Counted from the first letter of the stretch, positions 17,153 to 27,302 are shown. The stretch: DNA of 64,000 bases from Metabacillus litoralis (GCF_007994985.1 NZ_VOQF01000001.1:496001-560000); one strand, 5' to 3'. Notes: generated by a model from the sequence alone, not told the origin. Numbers and translations: made by a program.

Positions 17153-18637
17153 TTATACTAAAACTGTACTTCCCATTAAAGCACGATCTACTTCACGTGC
17201 AACTTCACGACCTTCGTTAATAGCCCAAACAATTAAGCTTTGACCACGTCGTGCATCACCAGCAGCATATACGCCTTCAATGTTTGTACGGAAGTCACCA
17301 TATTTTGCAGCTACAACATTACGAGCTGTTGTATCAACATTAAACTGTTTTAATACAGGTTGATCTGCACCTTCAAAACCAATTGCAATGAAAACTAGTT
17401 GTGCAGGCCATACTTTTTCAGATCCAGGAATTTCTTTGAAATAGTATAAACCATTTTCATCTTTTAATTTCTCCATATTGATCGTATGAAGCTCTTTTAA
17501 GTTTCCATTTTCATCAGAAACTAGTTTTGTTGTTTGAATGCAATATTGACGAGGATCATCACCAAATTTTGCTTCAGCTTCCTCATATGCATATTCCATT
17601 GTAAAAACATGTGGAGATTCTGGCCACATATTTTCTTTTTTACGAGACATTGGTAATTTAGGATGTTTACCAAACTGAACGACACTATTACATTCTTGAC
17701 GAAGTGCTGTTGCCACACAGTCTGCACCAGTGTCTCCTCCACCAATAACAATAACATCCTTACCTTTAGCATTGATGAAATTACCATCTTCAAAATTTGT
17801 ATTTAAATAGCTCTTTGTCACATCAGTAAGATAGTCCATTGCAAAATGAACACCCTTTGCCTCGCGTCCTTCAATAACTAGATCACGTTGCTTTTGAGCA
17901 CCTACACAAAGAATAATTGAGTCATACTGATCACGAAGTTGTTCAGATGTAATATCCTTACCTACTTCAGTGTTCGTAACAAAAGTAATACCTTCTTGTG
18001 TCATTAAGTTTATACGACGCTCTACAATACCTTTATCAAGCTTCATATTTGGAATACCATATGTTAACAAGCCACCTGGTCGGTCTGCACGTTCGTATAC
18101 AGTTACAGAATGACCTACTTGATTCAATTGATCCGCAGCTGCTAAACCAGCAGGACCAGAACCAACAATTGCAACCTTCTTTCCTGTACGCTTTTCAGGA
18201 ATTCTAGGTGTTATCCAACCATTTTCAAAGCCTTTATCAATGATTGCTTTTTCAATATTTTTTATTGTGACAGCAGGGTCATTAATTGCTACGTTACAAG
18301 AACCCTCACATGGTGCAGGGCATACTCTACCCGTGAATTCAGGAAAATTATTCGTTTTCATTAAACGATCTAGTGCTTCTCTCCATCTTCCACGATAAAC
18401 TAAATCATTCCACTCAGGAATTAAGTTATGAATTGGACACCCAGAGGTAAAACCATTAATTTCAGTTCCAATGTGACAGAAAGGAGTGCCGCAATCCATG
18501 CAGCGTGCTCCTTGTCTGCTTAACTTTTCCTCAGAGAAAGGAGCTGAATACTCTTTCCAGTCATTTAAACGCTTGAGAGGGTCGCGTTCGGCTGCCTCTT
18601 CACGCTTAAACTCTAAAAATCCTGTTGCTTTCCCCAT
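17153..18637 (-). CDS. gltB: Glutamate synthase (NADPH) small subunit
   Basis: The 494-residue beta subunit of glutamate synthase. It passes electrons from NADPH through FAD to iron-sulfur clusters and on to the large subunit, which makes two glutamates from glutamine and 2-oxoglutarate. Near the N-terminus are the cysteine clusters CMDCGTPFC and GCPIHN, then CPAPCEGSCN, which ligate 4Fe-4S centres. The FAD loop is VAIVGSGPAGLAAADQL and the NADPH loop is VIVIGGGDTGADC. The C-terminal GVYAAGDARRGQSLIVWAI binds FAD. Length and motifs are normal. It starts 15 bases after gltA, with GAAAGGGGAG as ribosome-binding site, so the two are one operon. Symbol follows B. subtilis usage (gltD in E. coli). 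Confidence 0.97.
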   Translation of the reverse strand: MGKATGFLEFKREEAAERDPLKRLNDWKEYSAPFSEEKLSRQGARCMDCGTPFCHIGTEINGFTSGCPIHNLIPEWNDLVYRGRWREALDRLMKTNNFPEFTGRVCPAPCEGSCNVAINDPAVTIKNIEKAIIDKGFENGWITPRIPEKRTGKKVAIVGSGPAGLAAADQLNQVGHSVTVYERADRPGGLLTYGIPNMKLDKGIVERRINLMTQEGITFVTNTEVGKDITSEQLRDQYDSIILCVGAQKQRDLVIEGREAKGVHFAMDYLTDVTKSYLNTNFEDGNFINAKGKDVIVIGGGDTGADCVATALRQECNSVVQFGKHPKLPMSRKKENMWPESPHVFTMEYAYEEAEAKFGDDPRQYCIQTTKLVSDENGNLKELHTINMEKLKDENGLYYFKEIPGSEKVWPAQLVFIAIGFEGADQPVLKQFNVDTTARNVVAAKYGDFRTNIEGVYAAGDARRGQSLIVWAINEGREVAREVDRALMGSTVLV

Positions 18638-18652
18638 CTTCCTCTCCCCTTT

Positions 18653-21600
18653 CTACTGTACTACTGCTTTTGAACGAGCTGATTTCGCTGCTGGTTCTTT
18701 TTTTTCAGATTTTGCATTTGCTTCAAACGCACTCATAATTGCTTCATCATTTGTTAAGCCCGCTTCCATTTGCTCAGCAATACGATTCATCATACGTTTG
18801 TAATCTTTCGGAATTACTTTTACAAATCTAGTAATTGATTCTTCCCAATTTGCAAGTATCGAACTTGCTTTAGTGCTATCTGTATAAGCTAAATGATTTT
18901 GAATCATACCTTGTAAAAAGTTAATTTCCTGGTCATCTACTAAACTCTCAAATTCAATCATTTCATCATTACATAATGCTTTAAATTCTTCTTTATTGTC
19001 AGCTAGGATATAAGCAATTCCTCCAGACATCCCTGCACCAAAGTTTTTACCAACTTCTCCAAGGATTACAACACGACCACCAGTCATGTATTCACAACCA
19101 TGATCTCCTACACCTTCAACAACAACATTCACACCACTGTTACGAACGCCAAAGCGTTCACCTGCATGGCCATTGATATAAGCTTCCCCACTTGTTGCAC
19201 CATAGAATGGTACATTACCAATGATGACATTATCAGAAGGAACAATTGTTGAGTCAGCTGATGGCTTAACAATAATCTTTCCACCAGATAAACCTTTTCC
19301 AAGATAATCATTTGAATCTCCAGTTAAGTGCATTGTTATACCTTTTGGTACAAATGCTCCAAAACTTTGACCAGCAGAACCAGTGAATCTTAGTGTGATT
19401 GTATCTTCTGGTAGACCTTCTTCACCATAACGTTTCGAAATTTCACTACCAACAATCGTACCTGCAACACGATTTATATTTTTTATATTAAATGACGCAT
19501 CTATAGGAGTACCTGTTTCGATTGCATCTGCAACCTTAGGTAATATTTCAACCATATCAAGAGATTGATCAATTTTATGATTTTGCTTAATTTTAGCTGT
19601 ACGTGCTCCTTCAGGTTGGTATAAAAGGGTTGTTAAATCTAAGTGCTTCGCTTTCCAATGTTGCTTTGCTCGTTCACTCACTTCGAGTACATCTGTACTT
19701 CCAACCATTTCTTCCATCGTTTTGAAGCCAAGTTCAGCCATTATTTCACGTACTTCTTGTGCTACAAATCTCATATAATTTACGATATGATCTGGATCTC
19801 CTGCAAACTTATCGCGTAACTCTGGATTTTGAGTAGCAACACCTACTGGACAAGTATCTAAATGACACACACGCATCATAATACATCCCATAACAACAAG
19901 TGGAGCTGTTGCAAAACCATACTCCTCAGCACCTAAAATAGCTGCCATAGCAACGTCACGACCAGTCATTAGCTTTCCATCAGTTTCTAACACAACACGA
20001 TCACGAAGACCATTTAACATTAGTGTTTGATGAGCTTCTGCTAAGCCAAGCTCCCATGGTAAGCCTGTATGTTTGATACTCGTTTTAGGAGATGCACCAG
20101 TACCACCATCATAACCACTAATAACAATTACATCTGCAGCACCTTTTGCAACACCAGCTGCAATTGTACCGACACCAGCTTTTGCTACCAATTTAACACT
20201 TATGCGTGCATCACGATTTGAATTTTTCAAATCATGAATAAGCTGTGCTAAATCTTCAATAGAATAAATATCATGATGAGGTGGAGGTGAAATCAATCCC
20301 ACACCAGGTGTAGAGCCACGTACATCTGCTACCCAAGGATATACTTTATTTCCAGGTAACTGTCCACCTTCTCCAGGTTTTGCACCTTGAGCCATTTTAA
20401 TTTGAAGTTCATCAGCGTTCACTAAATAATGACTCTTCACTCCAAAACGACCTGATGCAATTTGCTTAACTGCACTTCGACGTAGATCACCATTTGAATC
20501 AGCAGTAAAACGATTTGGATCTTCTCCACCCTCACCGCTGTTACTCTTACCACCTAAACGATTCATAGCAATTGCCAATGTTTCATGTGCTTCTTTACTT
20601 AATGATCCAAATGACATAGCACCAGTTTTAAAACGTTTTACAATTGAATCAACTGATTCAACTTCATCAATTGAGATTGCTTCTCTATTACTCTTAAGTG
20701 TGAATAAGTTACGTAGGAAACCAATTCTTTCTTCGTTTGCTGAATAAGAGTATTTCTTAAATAACTCATAATCATTTTTGCGACAAGCCCATTGAAGAGT
20801 ATGGATTGTTGTTGGGTTAAACGCATGATGCTCTCCATTTTTTCTCCATTGGAAATCACTACCAGAATCTAATGTCTTATCAATCTTTTCAGAGTATGCA
20901 TCTTCATGACGTAATTTTGCTTCTTTAGCAATTGTAGCTAAATCGATACCATCAAGCTGTGACGCTGTACCAGTAAAGTATTTATCAATAACCTGTTGAC
21001 TAATTCCAACAGCTTCAAAAATTTGAGCTCCACGATAACTTTGAACTGTTGAGATTCCCATTTTAGACATTACTTTTACTACACCTTCAGTAACACCTTT
21101 AATGTATTTTGCAACAACTTCTTCATAGTTATATTTTAAACTTCCATCAAGTATTGCTTCTTTATATGTTGCAAAAGCAAGATATGGGTTAATTGCATCC
21201 ACACCATAGCCAATTAACGCAGCAAAGTGATGAACCTCTCTAACCTCACCTGATTCAATAACAATGCTTGCTTTAGAACGAGTTCCTTGACGCACAAGAT
21301 GTTGATGTAGTGCTCCTACTGCTAAAAGTGCTGGTATAGCAGCTTTCTGTGCATTCATTAAACGATCAGAAAGGATAATAATATTTACATCATTCTCTAT
21401 TGCTTTATCAGCTTCTGCACATATTTCATTAATAGAAGACTCTAAATCTTCTGTAAATAATGCATGAATTGTTTTGCACTTAAAGCCTGGGTAAATATTT
21501 AAGCGTAATTGTGCTAAATGATCATTAGAAAGAACAGGAGAATCTAATTGAATTCTTCTAGCGTTTTCTTTACCAGGGTGAAGAATATTAGCTTCAGAAC

Positions 21601-23221
21601 CTAGTAATGTCATTGTTGATGTAACAATCTGCTCTCTAATAGCATCGATAGGAGGATTGGTTACTTGTGCAAATAACTGTTTAAAATAGTTAAACAATGA
21701 TTGTGGTCGATCAGATAGAACGGCAAGTGGTGAATCATTACCCATAGAACCAAGAGGATCTTTTCCTTCTGTAATAATCGGTAAAAGATATTTTTGAATA
21801 TCTTCGTACGTATATCCAAAAGCTGCTTGACGCTCAGGAATATCTGAAACAACCTCTTCCGCTAATACTGCTGATTGATTATCCAACTTAACAAGTTGTT
21901 CATCTAACCATTGTTGATAAGGCTCTTCATTTGCCATTTCTTCTTTAATTTCTTTATCAGAAATAATTCTACCTTCTTCTAAATCAATAAGAAGCATTTT
22001 ACCTGGGCTCAAGCGGTCCTTATATAATACATTGCTTTCTTCGACATCAATAACTCCAACTTCAGAAGAGAAAATGATATAGTCGTCCTTTGTTACATAG
22101 TAACGAGCTGGACGAAGACCATTACGATCTAAGATTGCACCGATTTGTTTTCCATTTGTGAAAGAAATAGCAGTTGGTCCATCCCATGGCTCCATTAAGC
22201 AGCTGTGATATTCATAGAATGCTTTTTTCTCAGGGCTCATATGTGGGTTTTCAGTCCAAGGTTCTGGAATCATCATCATAGCAGCATGTGCTGGCTTACG
22301 ACCTGCTAAAACGAAAAATTCAAACGCATTATCTAAAATAGAAGAGTCACTACCATCAGCGTCTAAGATAGGTAGTACTTTATGAATATCTTCTCCAAAA
22401 GCTTCTGAAACAAATTGTTGCTCTCTTGCTTTCATCCAATTCATGTTACCTCGTAGTGTATTAATTTCACCATTATGAATAAGGTAGCGATTTGGATGAG
22501 CTCTTTCCCAGCTAGGGAATGTGTTTGTACTAAATCTTGAGTGTACTAAAGAGAAAGCAGAAACAAAATCTTCATCTTGTAAATCTAAATAGAAAGCATC
22601 GACTTGTTCAGGAGTTAAAAGTCCTTTATATACAATCGTACTGCTTGATAGACTTGTAAAGTAGAAGCGTAGTTCGCGTTCTCTAGCCCAATTTTCTGCT
22701 TGTTTACGAATTACATATAATTTACGTTCAAAGGATATATTATCTTGTATGTTATCATTAGCACCAATAAATACTTGGCGAACAACAGGACAGCTCATTC
22801 TTGCAACTGGCCCAACTTCTTCAGCATTTACAGGAACATCTCTCCAACCTAATAAGATTTGTCCTTCTGCTTCAATGAATTTGTTTAGTTGTGCCTCAAT
22901 TTGTTGGCGTTCTTTATCATCATTGGAAAAGAACATCATACCAACACCATATCGTCCACTTTCAGGAAGGGTCATTTCCTGGCAAGTTTTTTTGAAAAAA
23001 GCATCAGGGATTTGCACCATTAAACCAGCGCCATCACCTGTAAGTGGATCACTACCTTGTCCTCCCCTGTGGTCAAGTTGACAAAGCATATTTAGTCCCT
23101 TTTTCACAATATCATGTGTAGCATGGCCTTTAAGATGAGCGTATAAACCGATACCGCATGCGTCATGTTCAAATTCAGGACGGTAGAGACCTTGTGCTTT
23201 AGGTATTTGATTGTAAGTCAT
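18653..23221 (-). CDS. gltA: Glutamate synthase (NADPH) large subunit
   Basis: The 1522-residue alpha subunit. The N-terminal ~400 residues are a class II glutaminase whose nucleophile C22 (HDACGIG) becomes the N-terminus after propeptide cleavage. A central domain and an FMN-binding TIM barrel follow (GEGGEDPNR, then KPGEGGQLPG, HHDIYSIEDL, GYDGGTGASP). The 3Fe-4S cluster cysteines are in CIMMRVCHLDTCPVG. The C-terminal beta-helix domain carries repeated G-rich turns such as MTGGRVVILG. Ammonia freed by the amidase is channelled to 2-oxoglutarate. Length is normal for Bacillus. GGGGGGAG precedes the ATG. The gene is divergent from gltC, its expected LysR activator. Confidence 0.97.
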   Translation of the reverse strand: MTYNQIPKAQGLYRPEFEHDACGIGLYAHLKGHATHDIVKKGLNMLCQLDHRGGQGSDPLTGDGAGLMVQIPDAFFKKTCQEMTLPESGRYGVGMMFFSNDDKERQQIEAQLNKFIEAEGQILLGWRDVPVNAEEVGPVARMSCPVVRQVFIGANDNIQDNISFERKLYVIRKQAENWARERELRFYFTSLSSSTIVYKGLLTPEQVDAFYLDLQDEDFVSAFSLVHSRFSTNTFPSWERAHPNRYLIHNGEINTLRGNMNWMKAREQQFVSEAFGEDIHKVLPILDADGSDSSILDNAFEFFVLAGRKPAHAAMMMIPEPWTENPHMSPEKKAFYEYHSCLMEPWDGPTAISFTNGKQIGAILDRNGLRPARYYVTKDDYIIFSSEVGVIDVEESNVLYKDRLSPGKMLLIDLEEGRIISDKEIKEEMANEEPYQQWLDEQLVKLDNQSAVLAEEVVSDIPERQAAFGYTYEDIQKYLLPIITEGKDPLGSMGNDSPLAVLSDRPQSLFNYFKQLFAQVTNPPIDAIREQIVTSTMTLLGSEANILHPGKENARRIQLDSPVLSNDHLAQLRLNIYPGFKCKTIHALFTEDLESSINEICAEADKAIENDVNIIILSDRLMNAQKAAIPALLAVGALHQHLVRQGTRSKASIVIESGEVREVHHFAALIGYGVDAINPYLAFATYKEAILDGSLKYNYEEVVAKYIKGVTEGVVKVMSKMGISTVQSYRGAQIFEAVGISQQVIDKYFTGTASQLDGIDLATIAKEAKLRHEDAYSEKIDKTLDSGSDFQWRKNGEHHAFNPTTIHTLQWACRKNDYELFKKYSYSANEERIGFLRNLFTLKSNREAISIDEVESVDSIVKRFKTGAMSFGSLSKEAHETLAIAMNRLGGKSNSGEGGEDPNRFTADSNGDLRRSAVKQIASGRFGVKSHYLVNADELQIKMAQGAKPGEGGQLPGNKVYPWVADVRGSTPGVGLISPPPHHDIYSIEDLAQLIHDLKNSNRDARISVKLVAKAGVGTIAAGVAKGAADVIVISGYDGGTGASPKTSIKHTGLPWELGLAEAHQTLMLNGLRDRVVLETDGKLMTGRDVAMAAILGAEEYGFATAPLVVMGCIMMRVCHLDTCPVGVATQNPELRDKFAGDPDHIVNYMRFVAQEVREIMAELGFKTMEEMVGSTDVLEVSERAKQHWKAKHLDLTTLLYQPEGARTAKIKQNHKIDQSLDMVEILPKVADAIETGTPIDASFNIKNINRVAGTIVGSEISKRYGEEGLPEDTITLRFTGSAGQSFGAFVPKGITMHLTGDSNDYLGKGLSGGKIIVKPSADSTIVPSDNVIIGNVPFYGATSGEAYINGHAGERFGVRNSGVNVVVEGVGDHGCEYMTGGRVVILGEVGKNFGAGMSGGIAYILADNKEEFKALCNDEMIEFESLVDDQEINFLQGMIQNHLAYTDSTKASSILANWEESITRFVKVIPKDYKRMMNRIAEQMEAGLTNDEAIMSAFEANAKSEKKEPAAKSARSKAVVQ

Positions 23222-23362
23222 GTAATATCTCCCCCCGTTAGATAATCTTACACCCGATAATTTTCAGATAATTACATTATATATTTCCAAATTGATATAA
23301 ACAATATATAATTTAGATTAAATTGATCTATTTTTGATATGAATGGTGATTGGAGGCCAATT
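23222..23362. promoter_or_regulatory. gltA-gltC divergent control region
   Basis: A 141-base AT-rich gap between the divergent starts. In B. subtilis GltC binds dyads in this position to activate gltAB and repress itself. Several T-N11-A-type dyad fragments are visible here (for example GATAA..TTATC segments), but I cannot fix the operator boundaries or a TnrA site by eye. Confidence 0.55.
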
Positions 23363-24265
23363 ATGGAATTACGTCAACTACGATATTTTATGGAAGTTGC
23401 AGAACGTGAACATGTATCAGAAGCTGCACAATACCTACATGTAGCTCAGTCAGCAATTAGCAGACAAATTGCCAATCTTGAATCAGAGTTAGGTGTGACA
23501 TTATTTGAAAGAGAAGGAAGAAATGTTAAGCTCACACCCATCGGAAAAGTATTTTTAACTCATACTAAAACAGCCATGAAGGCTATTGATTATGCTAAAA
23601 AGCAAATCGATGAATTTTTAGATCCTGAAAGAGGTTCAATTAAAATTGGTTTTCCAACAAGTCTTGCTAGTCATTTATTGCCAACAGTTATATCAGCTTT
23701 CAAGGATAAACATCCTAATGTTGCTTTTCATTTAAGACAAGGCTCATATAAGTTTTTAATTGATTCAGTAATAAATCGTGAAATTGATCTCGCGTTTATA
23801 GGTCCTGTTCCACTAAACAATCCTGATGTTGAAGGAACAATTTTATTTACAGAAAGTATTTCAGCTTTAGTACCAGCATCACATCATTTAGCTTCAAAAA
23901 AGAGCATTTTGCTTAATGAACTAAGAAACGACTCTTTTGTCTTATTTCCTAGAGGCTTCGTTCTACAAGAAATCGTAGTAGAAGCCTGTAAACAGGCAGG
24001 TTTTGTACCTAATATTTCTTCTGTTGGTGAAGATTTAGATGCTATAAAAGGTCTAGTTTCTGCAGGTATGGGTGTTACTCTCTTACCTGAAAGTACATTT
24101 CATGAATCAATCCCACGCTTTACCGTTAGAATTCCTATTGAACTCCCATTAGTTAGAAGAACAGTAGGAATAATTGTATCAAAGAAAAGGGACCTTGCAC
24201 CGTCAGAGAAGGTGTTTTACCAGTATGTGAAAGACTTTTTCTCCATGCTTGAGCAATACCAATAA
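23363..24265 (+). CDS. gltC: LysR-family transcriptional activator of glutamate synthase
   Basis: A 300-residue LysR regulator. Residues 1-60 are the winged helix-turn-helix (MELRQLRYFMEVAER, then EAAQYLHVAQSAISRQI), with a linker helix and a periplasmic-binding-like effector domain after it (from about 90, GSIKIGFPTSLASHLLP). In B. subtilis GltC senses 2-oxoglutarate versus glutamate and activates gltAB. Identity rests on strong N-terminal similarity from memory and on its divergent position to gltA. A longer frame opens at 23339, but GGAGG at 23352-23356 is correctly spaced for the ATG at 23363. Confidence 0.95.
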   Translation: MELRQLRYFMEVAEREHVSEAAQYLHVAQSAISRQIANLESELGVTLFEREGRNVKLTPIGKVFLTHTKTAMKAIDYAKKQIDEFLDPERGSIKIGFPTSLASHLLPTVISAFKDKHPNVAFHLRQGSYKFLIDSVINREIDLAFIGPVPLNNPDVEGTILFTESISALVPASHHLASKKSILLNELRNDSFVLFPRGFVLQEIVVEACKQAGFVPNISSVGEDLDAIKGLVSAGMGVTLLPESTFHESIPRFTVRIPIELPLVRRTVGIIVSKKRDLAPSEKVFYQYVKDFFSMLEQYQ

Positions 24266-24342
24266 GGAAAGCGAATGGCTTTTTGAGCCTAGATCGTAAT
24301 ACTAACTCTAGAATTTTACACTTTCTACTTTAAAATTGAAGG

Positions 24343-24377
24343 AATGGTTGGCATAATTCATGGCCAACCATTTTTCA
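24343..24377. terminator. Bidirectional terminator between gltC and the LysR gene
   Basis: AATGGTTGGC and GCCAACCATT form a ten-pair stem followed by TTTTT on the plus strand. It lies between two convergent genes. Confidence 0.85.
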
Positions 24378-24397
24378 AAAGACAAGTTTCTTCTATA

Positions 24398-25279
24398 TTA
24401 ATTACCTTTTTTTAGAGCTTCTAAGAAAACAGTGTTCAATTTTTTCTCACCACTAATTGGTGACATCACATATGAAAATTTCCGTTTAAATAATTCATCC
24501 TTAGGTTTAATTTCAATTAAAGCACCTTGTTCAAGTTCTCTCTTCACAGTAAAAAACGAAAGAATTGATATTCCAAGTCCATTTATAACTGTTTCTTTAA
24601 CTCCCTGATTACTGCTAATAGTCATAAGGTCATTTATTTTTAAACCATTAGAGCGTATAAAGTGCTCTAAATATTCTCTTGTACCTGAACCACTTTCTCT
24701 ACTTATCCATGTTTCACTTTGTAGATCCTCTGTTACGATATCATTTTTATTCTTTAAAGGATGATTTGGAGGTGCTATGATAATAAGCTCATCCTCCATA
24801 AATGGTTGGACAATGACATCTTTTTCATCTGTATTTCCTTCAATTAACCCAATATCAACTTGAAATTGCTGAGTTAATTTAACCACTTCATTTGTATTCC
24901 CAATCGTAACAGAGAAATTAAGATTAGGGTATTCTTTACATAAATCTGCTAATAATGGCGGTAACACATATTCCCCTATCGTAAAACTAGCGGCTATTTT
25001 TAATGTTCCTTTTATTGTGTTTTGTTGTTCATATATATCGTTCTTCGTATTTTCATATATTTGCACCATCTGTTTTGCTCGCTCAAGTAGAATTTCTCCC
25101 GAAGGTGTTATTTTAAGTACCTTTGGAGAACGAATAAACAACTGTGTTTGAAATTCAGCTTCCAAATTCTTAATGTGAACACTAACACTTGGTTGAGAAA
25201 TTCGTAATTTTTCTGCAGCTTTCGTAAAATTTTTTTGCTCTACTACAGTTATAAATGTTTTTAATGCATCATAATACAA
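24398..25279 (-). CDS. LysR-family regulator, CysL/YeiE-like
   Basis: A 293-residue LysR protein with an N-terminal helix-turn-helix (FTKAAEKLRISQPSVSVHIKNLE, shown as the domain limits) and an effector domain starting at ~88 (GTLKIAASFTIGEYVLPPLL). The closest known relatives that I recall are CysL (YwfK) and YeiE, which control sulfur metabolism and the YeiH transporter. The divergent neighbour is the wreck of a YeiH-family gene, which fits that arrangement. No in-frame ATG exists near the start; TTG at 25279 is preceded by GGGGATG at a usable distance. With its probable target decayed, the regulator may be orphaned. Confidence 0.85.
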   Translation of the reverse strand: MYYDALKTFITVVEQKNFTKAAEKLRISQPSVSVHIKNLEAEFQTQLFIRSPKVLKITPSGEILLERAKQMVQIYENTKNDIYEQQNTIKGTLKIAASFTIGEYVLPPLLADLCKEYPNLNFSVTIGNTNEVVKLTQQFQVDIGLIEGNTDEKDVIVQPFMEDELIIIAPPNHPLKNKNDIVTEDLQSETWISRESGSGTREYLEHFIRSNGLKINDLMTISSNQGVKETVINGLGISILSFFTVKRELEQGALIEIKPKDELFKRKFSYVMSPISGEKKLNTVFLEALKKGN

Positions 25280-25499
25280 ATTCTACATCCCCTATTATTA
25301 AAAATATTAATAACAATGATCACTTATCAACATTTTACTAATAAACAAGAGTTTTATAAAGTGTTTTTAGTAAAATTATATTTTAGCAGTGTTTATTTGT
25401 CTGGATTATTTGTTATAAATAGGAAAAACAATAGAATTATTACTAGCATACTACTTACTCTAGATCTCTCCATAATAGCAATCTTTATTGCTCAATGAC

Positions 25500-26022
25500 C
25501 TTTTTGCTCAATTTTCACCTTATTGTATACGATATTCTATTTTAAGTTAGGACTAACTCCCGTACAGTTTGGCGTTTTATCAGGAGGAACCCTTCATGAA
25601 GTAGCTAATATTATTGCCGCTTCAGCTACAGCTTGCTCTGACGCTATAGATATGGCTGTAATTGTTAAACTAACAATAGTTGTCATGTTAGTTTCAGTAG
25701 CTATTCTTTTTGGAATACTAAAGAATCGTCAAAAACAAGAGGCAAAGAAAGGTACATCATTACCAATTCCAGGGTTTATCGTTGGTTTTTTATTAATGAG
25801 TACATTCAGGTACTCTTAACTTGATCCCTGATTTCATAACCTCCAGTATTGTTTCAGTTTCCTATATCTTAATAGCATGTCTATGGCAGGATTAGGGTTA
25901 AATTTAGAGCTTGCTTCACTAAAAAGGAATGGAAAAAGCGCTTGTTAGCTAGCTTTATAGGAAGCGTTACTTTAGTTATTTTGTGCTATTTGTTTATTCG
26001 GTTTATTATTGTTTTTGATTAA
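25500..26022 (+). pseudogene. Decayed YeiH/UPF0324 family transporter
   Basis: Remains of a polytopic membrane protein (putative sulfate exporter family). The best-preserved piece, 25523-25819, contains FGVLSGGTLHEVANIIAA, then DAIDMAVIVKLTIVVML, which are hallmark stretches of the C-terminal half of YeiH proteins. After a stop at 25817 the family pattern resumes near 25877 (MSMAGLGLNLELASLKRNG) and then breaks again with stops and a frame change until about 26022. The first 55-60 percent of the gene is absent: the interval 25280-25500 has no family match and no ribosome-binding site. It is divergent from an intact LysR gene of the type that usually controls it. Confidence 0.82.
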
Positions 26023-26145
26023 TCATTTTAGCCTGTTTTCACTACCTTTTTGCAAGGTTTACAAAAACAGTTTTTTTTAGAATCATCATCAAAAAACAAC
26101 ACATACTACAAATTGTTATCACAAAATGACAAGGAGTGTAATATA

Positions 26146-26328
26146 ATGGAAAAAGATAAGTACTTAACAAATGCACCGAAAGAAGAGAAAATAACTATAC
26201 AAAATGATGGATCCTTTCCAAATCTTAAGAACGTTGCTGGAGACTCAGTTGATGAACATAAAAACCAAGAAGTAGCTAACTCTCTTATTGCAGAAAAAGA
26301 AATAGGTCAACAACGAGAAAATTTATAA
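26146..26328 (+). CDS. Small hydrophilic hypothetical protein (60 aa)
   Basis: A 60-residue, highly charged and probably disordered protein (MEKDKYLTNAPKEEK at the start, EKEIGQQRENL at the end). AAGGAG lies nine bases before the ATG at 26146, so the longer frame from 26050 is not used. No family is recognised. Its size and composition resemble small sporulation or stress proteins of Bacillus, but this is only an impression. It ends just before a hairpin shared with the convergent GDPD gene. Confidence 0.65.
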   Translation: MEKDKYLTNAPKEEKITIQNDGSFPNLKNVAGDSVDEHKNQEVANSLIAEKEIGQQRENL

Positions 26329-26330
26329 AA

Positions 26331-26373
26331 AAAAGTTCATGAATACTAAATTAAGTGTATTTATGAGCTTTTT
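26331..26373. terminator. Bidirectional hairpin between the 60-aa gene and the GDPD gene
   Basis: AGTTCATGAATAC pairs with GTATTTATGAGCT over 13 positions (two G-U pairs), flanked by A and T runs. The 3' arm overlaps the last codons of the GDPD gene. Confidence 0.75.
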
Positions 26374-27161
26374 CTATTGATCATAAAGTCAACAATATAA
26401 TCAGGATAATCTGTAACTATGCCATCTACTTCGGCATTAACTAATCCGTTGATCGATTTTTTATCTCTAACAGTGTAAGGAATGACTTTAACTTTATAGC
26501 TGTGAATTTTTTTTACTAGTTTTTTCGTTATAAGTGCCTTATTAGGATTTATATATTGAACGATTGAAGTCCAGTCTTTCAATTGTGCTTTTGAAATTCC
26601 TTGAACACGGTACTTCACAAGTAACCCTAATGGTATGTTAGAGGAAATTTGGTTCAATCTTTGTAATAGTTCAAAATCAAAGGATTGAACGATAATCTGT
26701 GATTCACTAAGATTATCTTCTCCAACGATTTCACTGAGCAAAGTCGCTAACTTCTGTTCGATTCCAGGATAAAGAGCTGGATGTTTAATTTCAATCAATA
26801 TCCCCATTTGCCCATAAAACTCTGAAATAACTTGTTTTAATGTTGGGATTTTTTCACCTCTAAATTTTGTATGAAACCATTCTCCAGCATCTAGCTTAGT
26901 TAATTCACGGTAAGTAAATTCCTTCACCTCACCTACACCATTTGTTGTTCGATCTACTTTTTGATCGTGAATAACAACTATTTCTCCATCCTTTGTTATT
27001 TGGATATCTAATTCAATATAATCAGCTTTTAGTTCCTTCGCTTTATAAAAAGCTGCCATTGTGTTTTCAGGCGCATAACCCGCAGCTCCACGATGAGCAA
27101 CAACTATTAACTGATTATTTTTATAGCTCTTATTCAGAAACTTCTTAAAAAAACGAACCAT
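26361..27161 (-). CDS. Glycerophosphodiester phosphodiesterase, cytosolic type
   Basis: A 266-residue TIM-barrel enzyme that splits glycerophosphodiesters into glycerol 3-phosphate and an alcohol. Signature motifs are VAHRGAAGYAPENTMAAF (catalytic His and Arg), ELDIQITKDGEIVVIHD (metal-binding Glu/Asp and second catalytic His) and EIKHP. The C-terminus has VIPYTVRD and DGIVTDYPD, typical of the UgpQ branch. There is no signal peptide, so it acts inside the cell on lipid turnover products. AAAGGGAG precedes the ATG. It resembles B. subtilis YqiK/YhdW, and I cannot choose between them. Confidence 0.93.
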   Translation of the reverse strand: MVRFFKKFLNKSYKNNQLIVVAHRGAAGYAPENTMAAFYKAKELKADYIELDIQITKDGEIVVIHDQKVDRTTNGVGEVKEFTYRELTKLDAGEWFHTKFRGEKIPTLKQVISEFYGQMGILIEIKHPALYPGIEQKLATLLSEIVGEDNLSESQIIVQSFDFELLQRLNQISSNIPLGLLVKYRVQGISKAQLKDWTSIVQYINPNKALITKKLVKKIHSYKVKVIPYTVRDKKSINGLVNAEVDGIVTDYPDYIVDFMINRKSS

Positions 27162-27282
27162 TTATATACTCCCTTTCACTTTTGCTATTACTCATCATTA
27201 TAAATAGAATCATATCGAAGCATTCACTATCTCTATTCAAAATCTTTGAAATATATAATCTTATAAAGTACAGTATTAGTAT

Positions 27283-27302
27283 TAAGGCTGTTTCCGAAAC
27301 GC
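27283..27302. repeat. Fragment of the AAGGCTGTTTTC repeat family
   Basis: Only the outer end (TAAGGCTGTTTCCGAAAC) of the family seen at 15.1 and 53.3 kb is preserved. It lies upstream of the nitroreductase gene. Confidence 0.45.

Noticed and set aside
25316-25498. 60-codon ORF upstream of the YeiH remnant
   Set aside because: Its product does not resemble the missing N-terminal half of YeiH, and no ribosome-binding site precedes it; probably chance in AT-rich DNA.
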